Source of the DNA: Kuafuiihalomonas sp964473255
GTDB lineage: Bacteria > Myxococcota > Kuafuiibacteriia > Kuafuiibacteriales > Kuafuiibacteriaceae
DNA length: 64,000 nucleotides
Direction of reading: 5' to 3'
Assembly: GCA_964473255.1 (NCBI GenBank)
Contig: CAYYOT010000009.1
Coordinates: 1 to 64,000, forward strand
Shown: positions 8,792 through 16,816 of the stretch, piece after piece
How the letters are laid out: every line of letters starts with the position of its first letter
Position numbering within the stretch: the stretch's first letter is position 1
The notes under the pieces: model-generated
The model's database searches: none
What the model saw: only the letters and a program-made list of their open reading frames with translations
Told to the model about the DNA's origin: nothing
Program-made: the position numbers and the translations under genes

Positions 8792-10129
8792 ATGCTGACT
8801 CTCTTCAGACGCAAGAGCTTCGGTCACGGGGTGCACCCGCCGGAGTCGAAGGAGGCGACGAGGAAGCTGGCCATTCGCCAGTTCCCTTTCGCTCCGCTTC
8901 TGCAGATTCCGCTGGTCCAGCACCTCGGTAAGCCTTCGATCGCCGCGGTGCGCGAAGACGAAGAGGTCGTCCGTGGGCAGCTGATCGGCCGCCCCGACGG
9001 GTTCATGTCGGTGGCGATGCACGCTCCGGCTTCCGGCGTCGTGCGGCGGGTGGGCCTGATGCCGAGCATTACCGGCAAGATGGTGCCCGGGATCTACCTC
9101 GAGCCTTTCCCGAGCTCGTCGCAGGAGGTCATCGAAGGCTCGCCAGTGCCGGTAACCGCCGAGCCACCCGCCATCATCGACGCCATCCAAGCAGCGGGCA
9201 TCGTAGGTCTCGGAGGCGCGGCGTTTCCGACCCACGTCAAGCTGAAGGTCCCGGACGACAAGCCGGTCGACACCGCGATCATCAATGGCGTCGAGTGCGA
9301 GCCATTTCTGACGACGGACCATCGCGTGATGCTGGAACAGTCCGATGATGTGTTTCAAGGCATTCGCTACGTCTTGAAGGTCAGTGGGGCCGAGCGGGCG
9401 ATCATCGCCATCGAGGCCAACAAGCTCGACGCGGCCGAGCTTCTTCGGAATCGAATCCCGGCCGACCTTCCGGTCGACGTTCAGGTGCTGCCGGTGAAGT
9501 ACCCGCAGGGCGCGGAGAAGATGCTGGTGACGGCGCTTCTCGGACGACACGTCCCCTCGCGAGGACTTCCGCTCGACGTTGGGGCGCTCTGCATAAACGT
9601 GGCGACGACTGCCGAGATCGGTCGTCTGCTTCCTCACGGACGCGGTATTCAGGAGCGAGTCATCACCATTACGGGACCGGGCATCCAAAAGAAGGGCAAC
9701 TATCGAATCCCCATCGGGACGCCGCTCCGATTCATCATGGACGAGGTCGGCGCCGATCCGACGGTGTCCCGAATATTCATGGGGGGACCCATGATGGGGC
9801 CGGCGGCGTCCACACTCGATATTCCGGTGGTCAAGGGGACCTCGGGGGTCGTGGCCTTCACCGAGGCCGAAACCGGGCCCGTCCGACGGGAGCCAGAGTA
9901 TCCATGCATCCGGTGCGGCCGGTGCGTCGAGGCGTGTCCGATGTTTCTCAACCCCTCGGAGCTCGGGGTGCTGGCCAAGAACCAGGAGTTCAGCCGAATG
10001 GCCGATGGCTTTCATCTCATGGACTGCTTCGAGTGCGGTTCCTGCTCCTTTGTGTGCCCATCTCACATCCCGCTGGTTCAGCACTTCCGCGTGGCCAAGG
10101 CCGCCGTCCGCAAGGCAGCGAGCGCATGA
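8792..10129 (+). CDS. rnfC: RnfC, NADH/ferredoxin-side subunit of Rnf
   Basis: A 445-residue peripheral subunit carrying the NAD(H)/FMN-binding fold and two [4Fe-4S] clusters. Recognisable are the N-terminal FGHGVHPPESKEAT segment typical of RnfC, the glycine-rich GIVGLGGAAFPTHVKL, the INGVECEPFLTTDHR block, and near the C-terminus two cluster motifs CIRCGRCVEACP and CFECGSCSFVCP. The length matches short RnfCs without the Ala/Lys-rich C-terminal extension of enterobacterial proteins. It starts 13 bp after the giant oxidoreductase, and its stop overlaps the rnfD start (ATGA). Confidence 0.95.
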   Translation: MLTLFRRKSFGHGVHPPESKEATRKLAIRQFPFAPLLQIPLVQHLGKPSIAAVREDEEVVRGQLIGRPDGFMSVAMHAPASGVVRRVGLMPSITGKMVPGIYLEPFPSSSQEVIEGSPVPVTAEPPAIIDAIQAAGIVGLGGAAFPTHVKLKVPDDKPVDTAIINGVECEPFLTTDHRVMLEQSDDVFQGIRYVLKVSGAERAIIAIEANKLDAAELLRNRIPADLPVDVQVLPVKYPQGAEKMLVTALLGRHVPSRGLPLDVGALCINVATTAEIGRLLPHGRGIQERVITITGPGIQKKGNYRIPIGTPLRFIMDEVGADPTVSRIFMGGPMMGPAASTLDIPVVKGTSGVVAFTEAETGPVRREPEYPCIRCGRCVEACPMFLNPSELGVLAKNQEFSRMADGFHLMDCFECGSCSFVCPSHIPLVQHFRVAKAAVRKAASA

Positions 10130-11145
10130 CGACCGAGGCCAAGACGCTCCAGATCCGGACCTCGCCGCACATCACTCAAGGTTCGAGCGTCGAGTCCATC
10201 ATGCGCAACGTCGTCTACGCGTTGCTTCCCGCCAGCGCTTTCGCCGTCTACGCATTCGGGTGGGCGGGTCTTCTGACCCTGATGGTGGCGACCGCGTCCT
10301 GCCTCGCCACCGAACATGCGTTGTGTCGGTGGACCGACCGACCGTCGACGGTGGGTGACTGGTCGATCGCCATCACCGGACTGCTGTACGGCCTTACGCT
10401 TCCTCCGACACTACCGCTGTGGATGACAGCCGCGGGCGGCGTCATCGCGGTCGTCGTGGGCAAGTTCCTCTTCGGTGGATTGGGATCCAATCCTTTCAAT
10501 CCCGCACTGGTCGGTCGCGCGGTGCTACAGGCAGCGTTTCCGGTGGCCATGACCACCTGGCATGCGGGGATGAGTCCCGATCGCTTCACGAGCCTCCCTT
10601 CGTCGCTGCTAGCTCTTCCCTTCGCCCGCCCCGAGTACGACGGCATGGCGGGGGCTACGCCCTTATCGGCGTGGAAGTTCGACCATCAGCTCGCCGAGAC
10701 CAGCGATCTGGTCCTGGGGCTGACCAGCGGGTCGACCGGTGAAACCAGCGCGGTGCTCATCCTGCTGGGTGGGTTGTATCTCATCGCCCGCAACATGATG
10801 AACTGGCGGATCCCGGTCGCCATCTTGACCACAGTCTTCGTCTTCAGCGGACTGCTCTATGCAGCGAGCCCCGAAGCCTATCCGCCGCCTCTTTTCATGC
10901 TCTTTTCTGGCGGTCTGATGTTGGGAGCTCTTTTCATGGCGACCGACATGGTTGGCTCTCCCATGACGAATGCCGGAGTCGTCCTGCATGGTGCGCTGAT
11001 CGGCGTACTGACGGTGGTGATCCGCTTGTGGGGCGGCATGCCCGAAGGCGTGATGTACGCGATTCTGATCGCGAATGCCTTTGTTCCCCAGATCGACGGC
11101 CTCATCCAGCCTCGAGTCTACGGCACGGCTCGGAGGACTTCGTGA
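10126..11145 (+). CDS. rnfD: RnfD, membrane subunit with covalent FMN
   Basis: A 339-residue polytopic membrane protein of the NqrB/RnfD family. The motif GATPL carries the Thr (T178) that accepts FMN by phosphodiester linkage in this family. The GSNPFNPALVGRA block and about nine hydrophobic segments fit the family. The ATG at 10126 overlaps the rnfC stop by four bases (ATGA), which decides the start and implies translational coupling. Membrane location; part of the ion-translocating core. Confidence 0.95.
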   Translation: MTTEAKTLQIRTSPHITQGSSVESIMRNVVYALLPASAFAVYAFGWAGLLTLMVATASCLATEHALCRWTDRPSTVGDWSIAITGLLYGLTLPPTLPLWMTAAGGVIAVVVGKFLFGGLGSNPFNPALVGRAVLQAAFPVAMTTWHAGMSPDRFTSLPSSLLALPFARPEYDGMAGATPLSAWKFDHQLAETSDLVLGLTSGSTGETSAVLILLGGLYLIARNMMNWRIPVAILTTVFVFSGLLYAASPEAYPPPLFMLFSGGLMLGALFMATDMVGSPMTNAGVVLHGALIGVLTVVIRLWGGMPEGVMYAILIANAFVPQIDGLIQPRVYGTARRTS

Positions 11146-11831
11146 CCGCACCTCCGCAGGTCACGGCGCCGCGGCAAGCGACGGTGTTCGAGATGTACCG
11201 CGCGCTGGTGGGCGTCGGTGCTATGTGCGGCCTCTTGATCGTGACCGTATTCGAGCTGACGAAGCCCATCATCGCCGCCAATCGGGCGGAAGCGCTCCAG
11301 CGAGCCGTGTTCGAAGTCATTCCCGACGCACGATCCTCGCAGACATATCGAGTCTCCGATGGCGTCTTTCGACCGACCGAAGAGGAAGGAGCTGGCGGCG
11401 ACCTCGTGGTGGCGGGGTACGACGCCGAAGGACACCTGGTCGGCGTGGCTCTTCAGGCGCAGGCGATGGGCTACCAAGACGTCATCACGGTGCTTTATGG
11501 CTACTCTTTCGAGACCGAGGCCATCGTCGGTATGCGGGTCTTGGAGAGCAAAGAGACGCCGGGTCTCGGCGACAAGATAGAGAAAGACGACGCCTTCCTC
11601 GCCAACTTCGAGTCTTTGGACGTGTCTCTGGCCGCCGGAGGAGATGCGCTGGCGAATCCCATCGAAGCGGTCAAGAGCGGCGAGAAGGAACACGCGTGGC
11701 AGATCGATGGCATCACCGGCGCCACGATCTCCTCGGTCGCGATCGCCAACATGCTGCGGGACAGCGCCGAGCGCTGGGTACCCATGGTCGCCGCGCGAAG
11801 GGCCGACTTCGCTGGAGATGGCGCACCGTGA
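11142..11831 (+). CDS. rnfG: RnfG, periplasmic FMN subunit
   Basis: A 229-residue protein with one N-terminal membrane anchor (residues about 16-40) and an FMN-binding domain on the outer face of the membrane. The motif ITGATISS contains the FMN-accepting Thr (T195). The block ESKETPGLGDKI is characteristic of RnfG/NqrC. The GTG start overlaps the rnfD stop (GTGA). FMN attachment in this family is carried out by ApbE; no apbE gene is present in this window. Confidence 0.95.
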   Translation: MTAPPQVTAPRQATVFEMYRALVGVGAMCGLLIVTVFELTKPIIAANRAEALQRAVFEVIPDARSSQTYRVSDGVFRPTEEEGAGGDLVVAGYDAEGHLVGVALQAQAMGYQDVITVLYGYSFETEAIVGMRVLESKETPGLGDKIEKDDAFLANFESLDVSLAAGGDALANPIEAVKSGEKEHAWQIDGITGATISSVAIANMLRDSAERWVPMVAARRADFAGDGAP

Positions 11832-12469
11832 GCGATGGGACCGCCAACATGACGGATGACTTCATCAAGGGGCTGTGGCGAGACAATCCCGTATTCGTCC
11901 AGGTCTTGGGAATGTGCCCGGTGCTGGCCGTTTCCAACTCGGCCATGAATGCACTCTCGATGGGACTAGCCACTTTGTTCGTCCTGGTCATGTCGAACAC
12001 CGTCATTTCCACGCTCCGTGCTTTCATTCCGAAGCAGGTGCGCATCGCGACCTACATCCTCGTCATCGCCACCTTCGTGACGCTGGTCGACTACCTGATT
12101 CAGGCGATCAGTTTGGATCTGCACAAGGCGCTTGGAGCTTTCATCTCGCTCATCGTCGTGAACTGCCTCATCCTGGGGCGAGCGGAGGCCTTCGCCTCCA
12201 AGAACACGGTGTTCCGCTCGATTCTCGATGGAGCGGGTATGGGCCTCGGCTTTACTTTCGCGCTCTTCTGTCTGGGTGCCGTTCGCGAGATACTCGGCAA
12301 CGGCTCTCTGTTCGGGTTCGCCATCTTGCCCGAGCAGTTCCAGCCCTGGATCATCATGATTCTGCCGAGTGGAGGATTCTTCACTTTGGCCGGATGGTTG
12401 TTGCTCTTCAATGCGATGAAGGCCCGGCCCAAGGCTGAAGCCGCCTCGGTCGCGGGAGGTACGTCATGA
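11828..12469 (+). CDS. rnfE: RnfE, membrane subunit
   Basis: A 213-residue polytopic subunit of the RnfE/NqrD family, with GLWRDNPVFVQVLGMCPVLAV near the N-terminus and VVNCLILGRAEAFA in the middle. The half-motif Cys residues in these two segments are the ones that, together with RnfA, hold an intramembrane Fe-S or Fe centre. The GTG at 11828 overlaps the rnfG stop (GTGA), like the other junctions of this operon. An ATG at 11849 is an alternative start that would shorten the protein by seven residues. Confidence 0.94.
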   Translation: MSDGTANMTDDFIKGLWRDNPVFVQVLGMCPVLAVSNSAMNALSMGLATLFVLVMSNTVISTLRAFIPKQVRIATYILVIATFVTLVDYLIQAISLDLHKALGAFISLIVVNCLILGRAEAFASKNTVFRSILDGAGMGLGFTFALFCLGAVREILGNGSLFGFAILPEQFQPWIIMILPSGGFFTLAGWLLLFNAMKARPKAEAASVAGGTS

Positions 12470-13047
12470 CCGAGGAACCGCTGTGGGCCATCTTCATCAA
12501 TGCGAGCCTGGTCAACAACTTCGTGCTCGCGTACTTCTTGGGCATTTGCCCTTTTCTCGGGGTCTCGGGAAAGGTCGAAACGGCCGTGCGCATGGGCGGA
12601 GCCGTCATGTTCGTGATGCTCGTCAGCTCGGTGTGTGCGTTCGGTATCAACCAGTTCCTCGTTTGGATCGATGCCCCGTACCTGCGGTTGATTTCCTTTA
12701 TTGCCGTGATCGCCTCGACGGTTCAGCTCGTCGAGATGTTCATCAAGAAGACCAGCCCCGGACTCTTCAAGGCACTGGGCATCTTCTTGCCGCTGATCAC
12801 CACGAACTGCGCCATCTTGGGTCTGGCGCTCTTCCAAACCAACAAGGGATACGGCTTCCTCCAATCGATCGTCTACGCGCTGGGAGCCGGCGTGGGCTTC
12901 AGTCTCGCCCTGCTCCTCTTGGCGGGTGTTCGAGAGCGTCTGGAGCTTGCCTCTTTACCGGACGTCATTCGGGGGACGGCGCTGACGTTGACGATAGCCG
13001 GTCTGCTGTCGGTTGCCTTCATGGGCTTTGCCGGGTTGGGAGGCTGA
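12466..13047 (+). CDS. rnfA: RnfA, membrane subunit
   Basis: A 193-residue, six-helix membrane protein of the RnfA/NqrE family. Signature segments are NNFVLAYFLGICPFLGVS near the N-terminus and ITTNCAILGLALF in the middle, mirroring the RnfE half and supplying the partner Cys residues for the intramembrane metal centre. The ATG overlaps the rnfE stop (ATGA). It is the last canonical rnf gene and is followed two bases later by a small membrane Cys protein. Confidence 0.95.
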   Translation: MTEEPLWAIFINASLVNNFVLAYFLGICPFLGVSGKVETAVRMGGAVMFVMLVSSVCAFGINQFLVWIDAPYLRLISFIAVIASTVQLVEMFIKKTSPGLFKALGIFLPLITTNCAILGLALFQTNKGYGFLQSIVYALGAGVGFSLALLLLAGVRERLELASLPDVIRGTALTLTIAGLLSVAFMGFAGLGG

Positions 13048-13049
13048 GC

Positions 13050-13265
13050 ATGATGCTCCAATACGTGATCGCCGTCGTCACGATATCCGGGCTCATGATT
13101 GGCTGGGCCCTCATTCAACAGGCTTGGGGCCGCGTATTTCGCCTCTCGCCCCCGGAGACCGACGTGCTCGAACTTCGGCGCAGCTGCGGTCAGTGCGGTT
13201 GTGCCACACCATGCTCCCGAGATACTCAGAAGGGGCAAGTCTCGATACGAGACGAAAGCCCGTAA
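13050..13265 (+). CDS. Small membrane protein with a Cys4 motif, NqrM-like
   Basis: A 71-residue protein with one membrane helix (residues about 4-23) and then a compact Cys cluster, C46-x2-C49-x-C51-x3-C55 (SCGQCGCATPC). NqrM (DUF539), needed to mature the Fe centre held by the two small membrane subunits of Na+-NQR, has the same layout: one helix, then a Cys-Gly and a CxCxxxC end. Here the spacer between the Cys pairs is shorter. Its position directly after rnfA, the homologue of NqrE, supports a role in building the RnfA/RnfE metal site. This is inference from architecture and context; alignment to DUF539 was not possible. Two consecutive ATGs (13050 and 13053) can serve as the start. Confidence 0.7.
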   Translation: MMLQYVIAVVTISGLMIGWALIQQAWGRVFRLSPPETDVLELRRSCGQCGCATPCSRDTQKGQVSIRDESP

Positions 13266-13278
13266 TGGAGGAGACGCC

Positions 13279-14133
13279 ATGCGCTTGCAGGACTACGATA
13301 CCACCCATACTTTCACGGCAACGGTTCGGTCTTCCGAGCTCATCACCTCGCCGGCTTCGGACGCCGAGGTTCGCGAGATAACCTTCAACGTCGTGGACTC
13401 TCCTTCCTTCGAAGTGGGGCAGAGCATTGGAGTTCTGGCTCCTGGTGATGAGGCGTTTGGAAAGAAAGAACATCTTCGGCTGTACACGATCGCGGATGTG
13501 CCCCAGACGACGGGTAGCCGACACGAGATCAAGATCGCCGTGAAGCGGGTCAGCTACATCGACGAGTACAGCGGTGAGCGCTACGATGGTGTGGCCTCGA
13601 ATTATCTGTGCGATCTGAAATCGGGTGACAGCATCCGTGTGGCGGGCCCGTTCGGGTCGCCGTTCCCTTTGCCCGAAGAGAACGACGCGAACTTGATCTT
13701 GATTGGCATGGGAACCGGTATCGCGCCCTTCCGTGCCTTCGTGAAGCTCTTGTACAAGAAGCGCCCAGATTTCGAGGGTCAGATTCGCTTGTTCTACGGG
13801 GCCAAGAGCGGCCTCGACCTGATCTACATGAACGACGAGCGTGACGACTTCGCCCAGTACTACGACCGAGAAACGTTCGAGGCCTTCAAGGCATTGAGTC
13901 CGCGCCCGCATTGGGAGGATCCCATCGCTTGGGACTTTGCCATCAAGGAGCGTAGCGCCGAGCTGTGGCAGATGCTCCTCGACCACAAGACCTATGTCTA
14001 TCTCGCCGGACGGGAGATCATGCGCGACCAGCTCGACAATGTCTTCACGTGGGTCGCGGGCTCACCCGAGAAGTGGAAGCGCCGGAAAGCCGAGCTGGAA
14101 GCCGGGCACCGTTGGGTCGAGCTGCTCTACTAG
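13279..14133 (+). CDS. Ferredoxin-NADP+ reductase
   Basis: A 284-residue plant-type FNR that moves electrons between reduced ferredoxin and NADP(H). The FAD motif RLYT (from R67), the GPFGSPFPLP segment, the NADP-binding GMGTGIAPFRAF motif and a C-terminal aromatic residue (ELLY) are all present. The ATG at 13279 has the strong site GGAGGAG just upstream. It begins 13 bp after the small Cys4 protein gene, so it is most likely the last gene of the rnf operon and gives the ferredoxin pool an NADPH outlet or source. Confidence 0.92.
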   Translation: MRLQDYDTTHTFTATVRSSELITSPASDAEVREITFNVVDSPSFEVGQSIGVLAPGDEAFGKKEHLRLYTIADVPQTTGSRHEIKIAVKRVSYIDEYSGERYDGVASNYLCDLKSGDSIRVAGPFGSPFPLPEENDANLILIGMGTGIAPFRAFVKLLYKKRPDFEGQIRLFYGAKSGLDLIYMNDERDDFAQYYDRETFEAFKALSPRPHWEDPIAWDFAIKERSAELWQMLLDHKTYVYLAGREIMRDQLDNVFTWVAGSPEKWKRRKAELEAGHRWVELLY

Positions 14134-14491
14134 ACTCGAGTCCCCATGGGGGTGGTGCTATCGACTTCGGCCGAGGACGTCCTCCAGCTCGGCATCGAGG
14201 TTGACGGCCGCTTCGCTACCATAGACTTCGTCGAACGAGCGTATCGACTCGAATTCGGCTCTCTTGCCGCTGCTTGAATCGCTGGCGCGTTCCGGACTCC
14301 GTCTGCAAACTTAGCCGGCACCAGATGCGCGAAGAATCTTCGATACTACCATGTCGTCGCAGCGCAATGCTGATGTCCCTTCAGAGTCGCCCCTTCTTGT
14401 CTGAGCATGAAATTTTCAATATAATCAGAACAAAAGAGAGTCGCTCATTTTCGAGTTCAGGGTCCCTTATCGCCAGGAAGGAGGCGCAGAG
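14134..14491. other. Intergenic region between the rnf operon and the fasciclin gene
   Basis: No convincing gene is seen in these 358 bp; the short open frames here lack ribosome sites and coding-like composition. The right part, from about 14400 to 14460, is clearly AT-richer than its surroundings and holds the promoter annotated separately. Confidence 0.7.
14397..14425 (+). promoter_or_regulatory. Sigma-70-type promoter of the fasciclin gene
   Basis: TTGTCT (14397-14402) and a perfect TATAAT (14420-14425) are separated by exactly 17 bp. They sit in an AT-rich island 67 bp upstream of the start codon at 14492. It is the best consensus promoter found in the window. Confidence 0.7.
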
Positions 14492-15913
14492 ATGGATGAA
14501 CGAGAGAAGACCCAACTCACGCGCAGCATCCTCAACGGAGCTGCGATCTTTGGAGCGGCCATGCTCGCTTTTACCTTCAACCAGGGAGGCCTAACCGGTC
14601 GAGCGACCGGTGGCCCGGTCGGCTGCGGCGGAGGTGCTCCGCCCCGAGTCGATGGCGCGTCGAAGGCATTGGCCGTTGCCGACGACTCGACGAATGACGG
14701 GGCTCGTCTCGAAGCCTACATCGTGCTCATCCCGCAAGGTACCAGCTACGAGGTGGGCGAGATGCCCGGGCCAATGGTCGCCGAGGGCGGCAACGTCATC
14801 GTAGATGGCAACCTCCTGGAGGGTGTCCAGCCGCTGGCGCCCAAGGGGAAGGTCTACGAGGTTGACGAGATGCCCATGCCGATGGTCGGGGAGGCCGGCC
14901 CGGAGCTCATCCACGGCCAGATCGAGGAAGGGGCGCAGCCGCTGAATACAACGGGGACGATTCCTGGGCTCGACCCGACGAGAATGCCGACCATCATCGA
15001 ATCCGGCAAGATCATCGTCGATGGTAATCTTCAGACGGGGTACCAGCCCCTCCAAGAAGATCCCATCGTCGTGGAGCGCCCGGGTACCCTCTTGGCCCGG
15101 CTCGAGCTCGACGGACATACGCGATTCATCGACCTGATCGCAGCCGCACGAATGACCCACGTCTTCAGCGACCTGGAAGCGGAGTTCACCGTTTTCGCAC
15201 CGACCAACGAAGCGATCGAAGCCTGGCCTCGCTTGGTCGACTTCGAGCGGCCCGAAAACCGGCCGTTCCTCATGGCGACGATTCAGCAGCACATGATTCC
15301 GGGGAAGATGGATCTCGCCGAGCTCGGCGATAATCCGATGACCGAGGTGCCGAAGCAGCCACTGATGATCGACTTCGGATCCAACGTCGTGATGACCATG
15401 AGTGGCCAGCACAAGGGCCTGATCGTCCGTCCGGACCGCGAGACCGACCGAGGGATGGTGCACGCCATCGACGGTGTTCTTCAGCCGCAGATGACTCTGC
15501 AGATCATGACCCTGCGTGCCGGTTACAACCTCTTTTATGCCGCCATGCAGGAAGTCGGCGTGATCGATGAGGTCGTGGATCCGGAGCGTCCGATGTCGCT
15601 CTTGGCCGTCTCCGACGCGAACATGCGGAAGGGCGGGTTGGATCTGGACGCGATCCGGCTCGGGAAGAACCAGGCCGTGATATACGCCATGCTTCGGAAC
15701 CACATCGTCGAGGGAGCCTACCCCACCTTCCGCGATGTGGCCTCGCCGGCCGAGACCCTTTCCGGCCACACGGTCGTCGCGGAAGTTGATTCGGAGCTCT
15801 TGCACTTTTCGTTCGGCGAATCGTGCACGGTGCTCCAACGACTGCTCGCGGAGAATGGCGTCATTCACGAGGTCGACGGTGCTCTCCTGGGCCACCTCGA
15901 TATCACCCGCTGA
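14492..15913 (+). CDS. Secreted protein with two fasciclin (FAS1) domains and N-terminal repeats
   Basis: A 473-residue protein. An N-terminal hydrophobic segment (residues about 12-30) acts as signal or anchor. Residues about 85-188 contain three diverged 30- to 45-residue units of the form YEVxEMPxPMVxEGG...EGxQPL. Two FAS1 domains follow (residues about 200-330 and 335-470), with the typical TVFAPTNEA and IHEVDGALL blocks. FAS1 domains mediate adhesion or binding of extracellular or hydrophobic ligands. The start has a near-perfect Shine-Dalgarno (AGGAAGGAGG) seven bases upstream and its own strong promoter, so expression is probably high. The repeat module is not one I recognise. Confidence 0.85.
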   Translation: MDEREKTQLTRSILNGAAIFGAAMLAFTFNQGGLTGRATGGPVGCGGGAPPRVDGASKALAVADDSTNDGARLEAYIVLIPQGTSYEVGEMPGPMVAEGGNVIVDGNLLEGVQPLAPKGKVYEVDEMPMPMVGEAGPELIHGQIEEGAQPLNTTGTIPGLDPTRMPTIIESGKIIVDGNLQTGYQPLQEDPIVVERPGTLLARLELDGHTRFIDLIAAARMTHVFSDLEAEFTVFAPTNEAIEAWPRLVDFERPENRPFLMATIQQHMIPGKMDLAELGDNPMTEVPKQPLMIDFGSNVVMTMSGQHKGLIVRPDRETDRGMVHAIDGVLQPQMTLQIMTLRAGYNLFYAAMQEVGVIDEVVDPERPMSLLAVSDANMRKGGLDLDAIRLGKNQAVIYAMLRNHIVEGAYPTFRDVASPAETLSGHTVVAEVDSELLHFSFGESCTVLQRLLAENGVIHEVDGALLGHLDITR

Positions 15914-15921
15914 CGCGTTTG

Positions 15922-16788
15922 GTGAGCGGGTCCGAGTCGACCAAGCTAGTGTCTCGCACCACTCGGTGCGAGACACCTACCAAAAGTCATCCCCTGACCG
16001 CACGTACGGGCGTCCCCGCCTTTCGCTACGTCGCGGAAGCCGTCACCCTGACCGCTATCGCTTTCGCGTTCGGCCATGCCGTTGGAGTCGAGAATTCCGG
16101 TGTCGTCTCGGTTTTCTTGGGGAGCGCCGGCCTTTCGAAGCGCTTCCAGCTGCTCTTTCGACGAGCCGGGCATCTGCTCCGGCGGACCCGTGAAACGATG
16201 GCCTTCCTAAAGGCCGGGCGCTGGATTGCCGTGGACATCGCCTCGCTGGGGTTGGGCGTCTTCCTGGCATATCTGGGAGTCTGCCTGTTGGTCGGTCCGG
16301 GAGGCGTCGAACAACGATTCGGTTTCGCCATGACCGTGGCCGGAGTCGACGAGCATGGATTCCATCTCGTCGAAACGGGCGGCGTATCGCTCCTTGGTCG
16401 CAAGCTGATGGCGCTCCTGTCCGTCTTTCTGCTGGCATTCGTCTATCGAGGCTTCGGTGCGTTGCTGGCGCTGATGTGGAACGCAGCCGCCTGGGCGGTC
16501 GCGCTCTATTGCATCCTTCACGCCGACACGATCGTCGACGGCAACCCCGGCGTTCCGGTCGTCGTGGCGGCTGCTGCGGTCGCTCCGCAGCTCGCCCTGG
16601 AAGCTCTCGGGTATGGGTCCGCCGCCCTCGCCGGCGTGCGCGCGGGGATGGACCTCGGAAGCGCTCGAGATGGCTTCGTGAGCATCGCGGCTCTCATGGC
16701 GATCGCATGCACCCTGATCATCGGAGCCTGGCTGGCCGAGATGACGTGGCCAGGGATCGTCTTCAGGTTCCTTGATGGGGGGCCGTAG
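15922..16788 (+). CDS. Polytopic membrane protein of unknown function
   Basis: A protein of up to 288 residues with about six hydrophobic segments, starting at FRYVAEAVTLTAIAFAFGHA and ending in a helix followed by FRFLDGGP. The layout (N-terminal helix, cytoplasmic KRFQLLFRRAGHLL stretch, several C-terminal helices containing PQLALEALGYGSA) is vaguely like SpoIIM-type membrane proteins, but I do not assign it. The start is uncertain: GTG at 15922 or GTG at 15949 are the only plausible in-frame starts before the first helix. The second lies within a 12-bp hairpin. Neither has a clear ribosome site. Confidence 0.6.
   Translation: MSGSESTKLVSRTTRCETPTKSHPLTARTGVPAFRYVAEAVTLTAIAFAFGHAVGVENSGVVSVFLGSAGLSKRFQLLFRRAGHLLRRTRETMAFLKAGRWIAVDIASLGLGVFLAYLGVCLLVGPGGVEQRFGFAMTVAGVDEHGFHLVETGGVSLLGRKLMALLSVFLLAFVYRGFGALLALMWNAAAWAVALYCILHADTIVDGNPGVPVVVAAAAVAPQLALEALGYGSAALAGVRAGMDLGSARDGFVSIAALMAIACTLIIGAWLAEMTWPGIVFRFLDGGP
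15949..15976 (+). terminator. Perfect 12-bp hairpin after the fasciclin gene
   Basis: The arms 15949-15960 and 15965-15976 are perfectly complementary with a four-base loop (ACTC). No T-run follows, so this may be an attenuator-like structure rather than a classic intrinsic terminator. One candidate start codon of the next gene lies in the left arm. Confidence 0.55.
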
Positions 16789-16793
16789 CGCCT

Positions 16794-16812
16794 GGGCCCC
16801 GGGGCGGGGCCC
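16794..16812. terminator. GC-rich hairpin between convergent genes
   Basis: Seven perfect G/C pairs (16794-16800 with 16806-16812) and a five-base loop lie in the 28 bp between the stop of the membrane protein and the stop of the CBS gene. It may terminate both transcripts. No T-run is present. Confidence 0.45.
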
Positions 16813-16816
16813 GTGG

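Noticed and set aside
7291..8814. A 507-residue minus-strand frame inside the giant oxidoreductase
   Set aside because: Shadow of a strongly conserved coding sequence with TPP and Fe-S motifs on the plus strand.
14130..14321. A 63-residue minus-strand frame after the FNR gene
   Set aside because: Ser/Thr/Arg-rich composition without a ribosome site or conserved-looking features.
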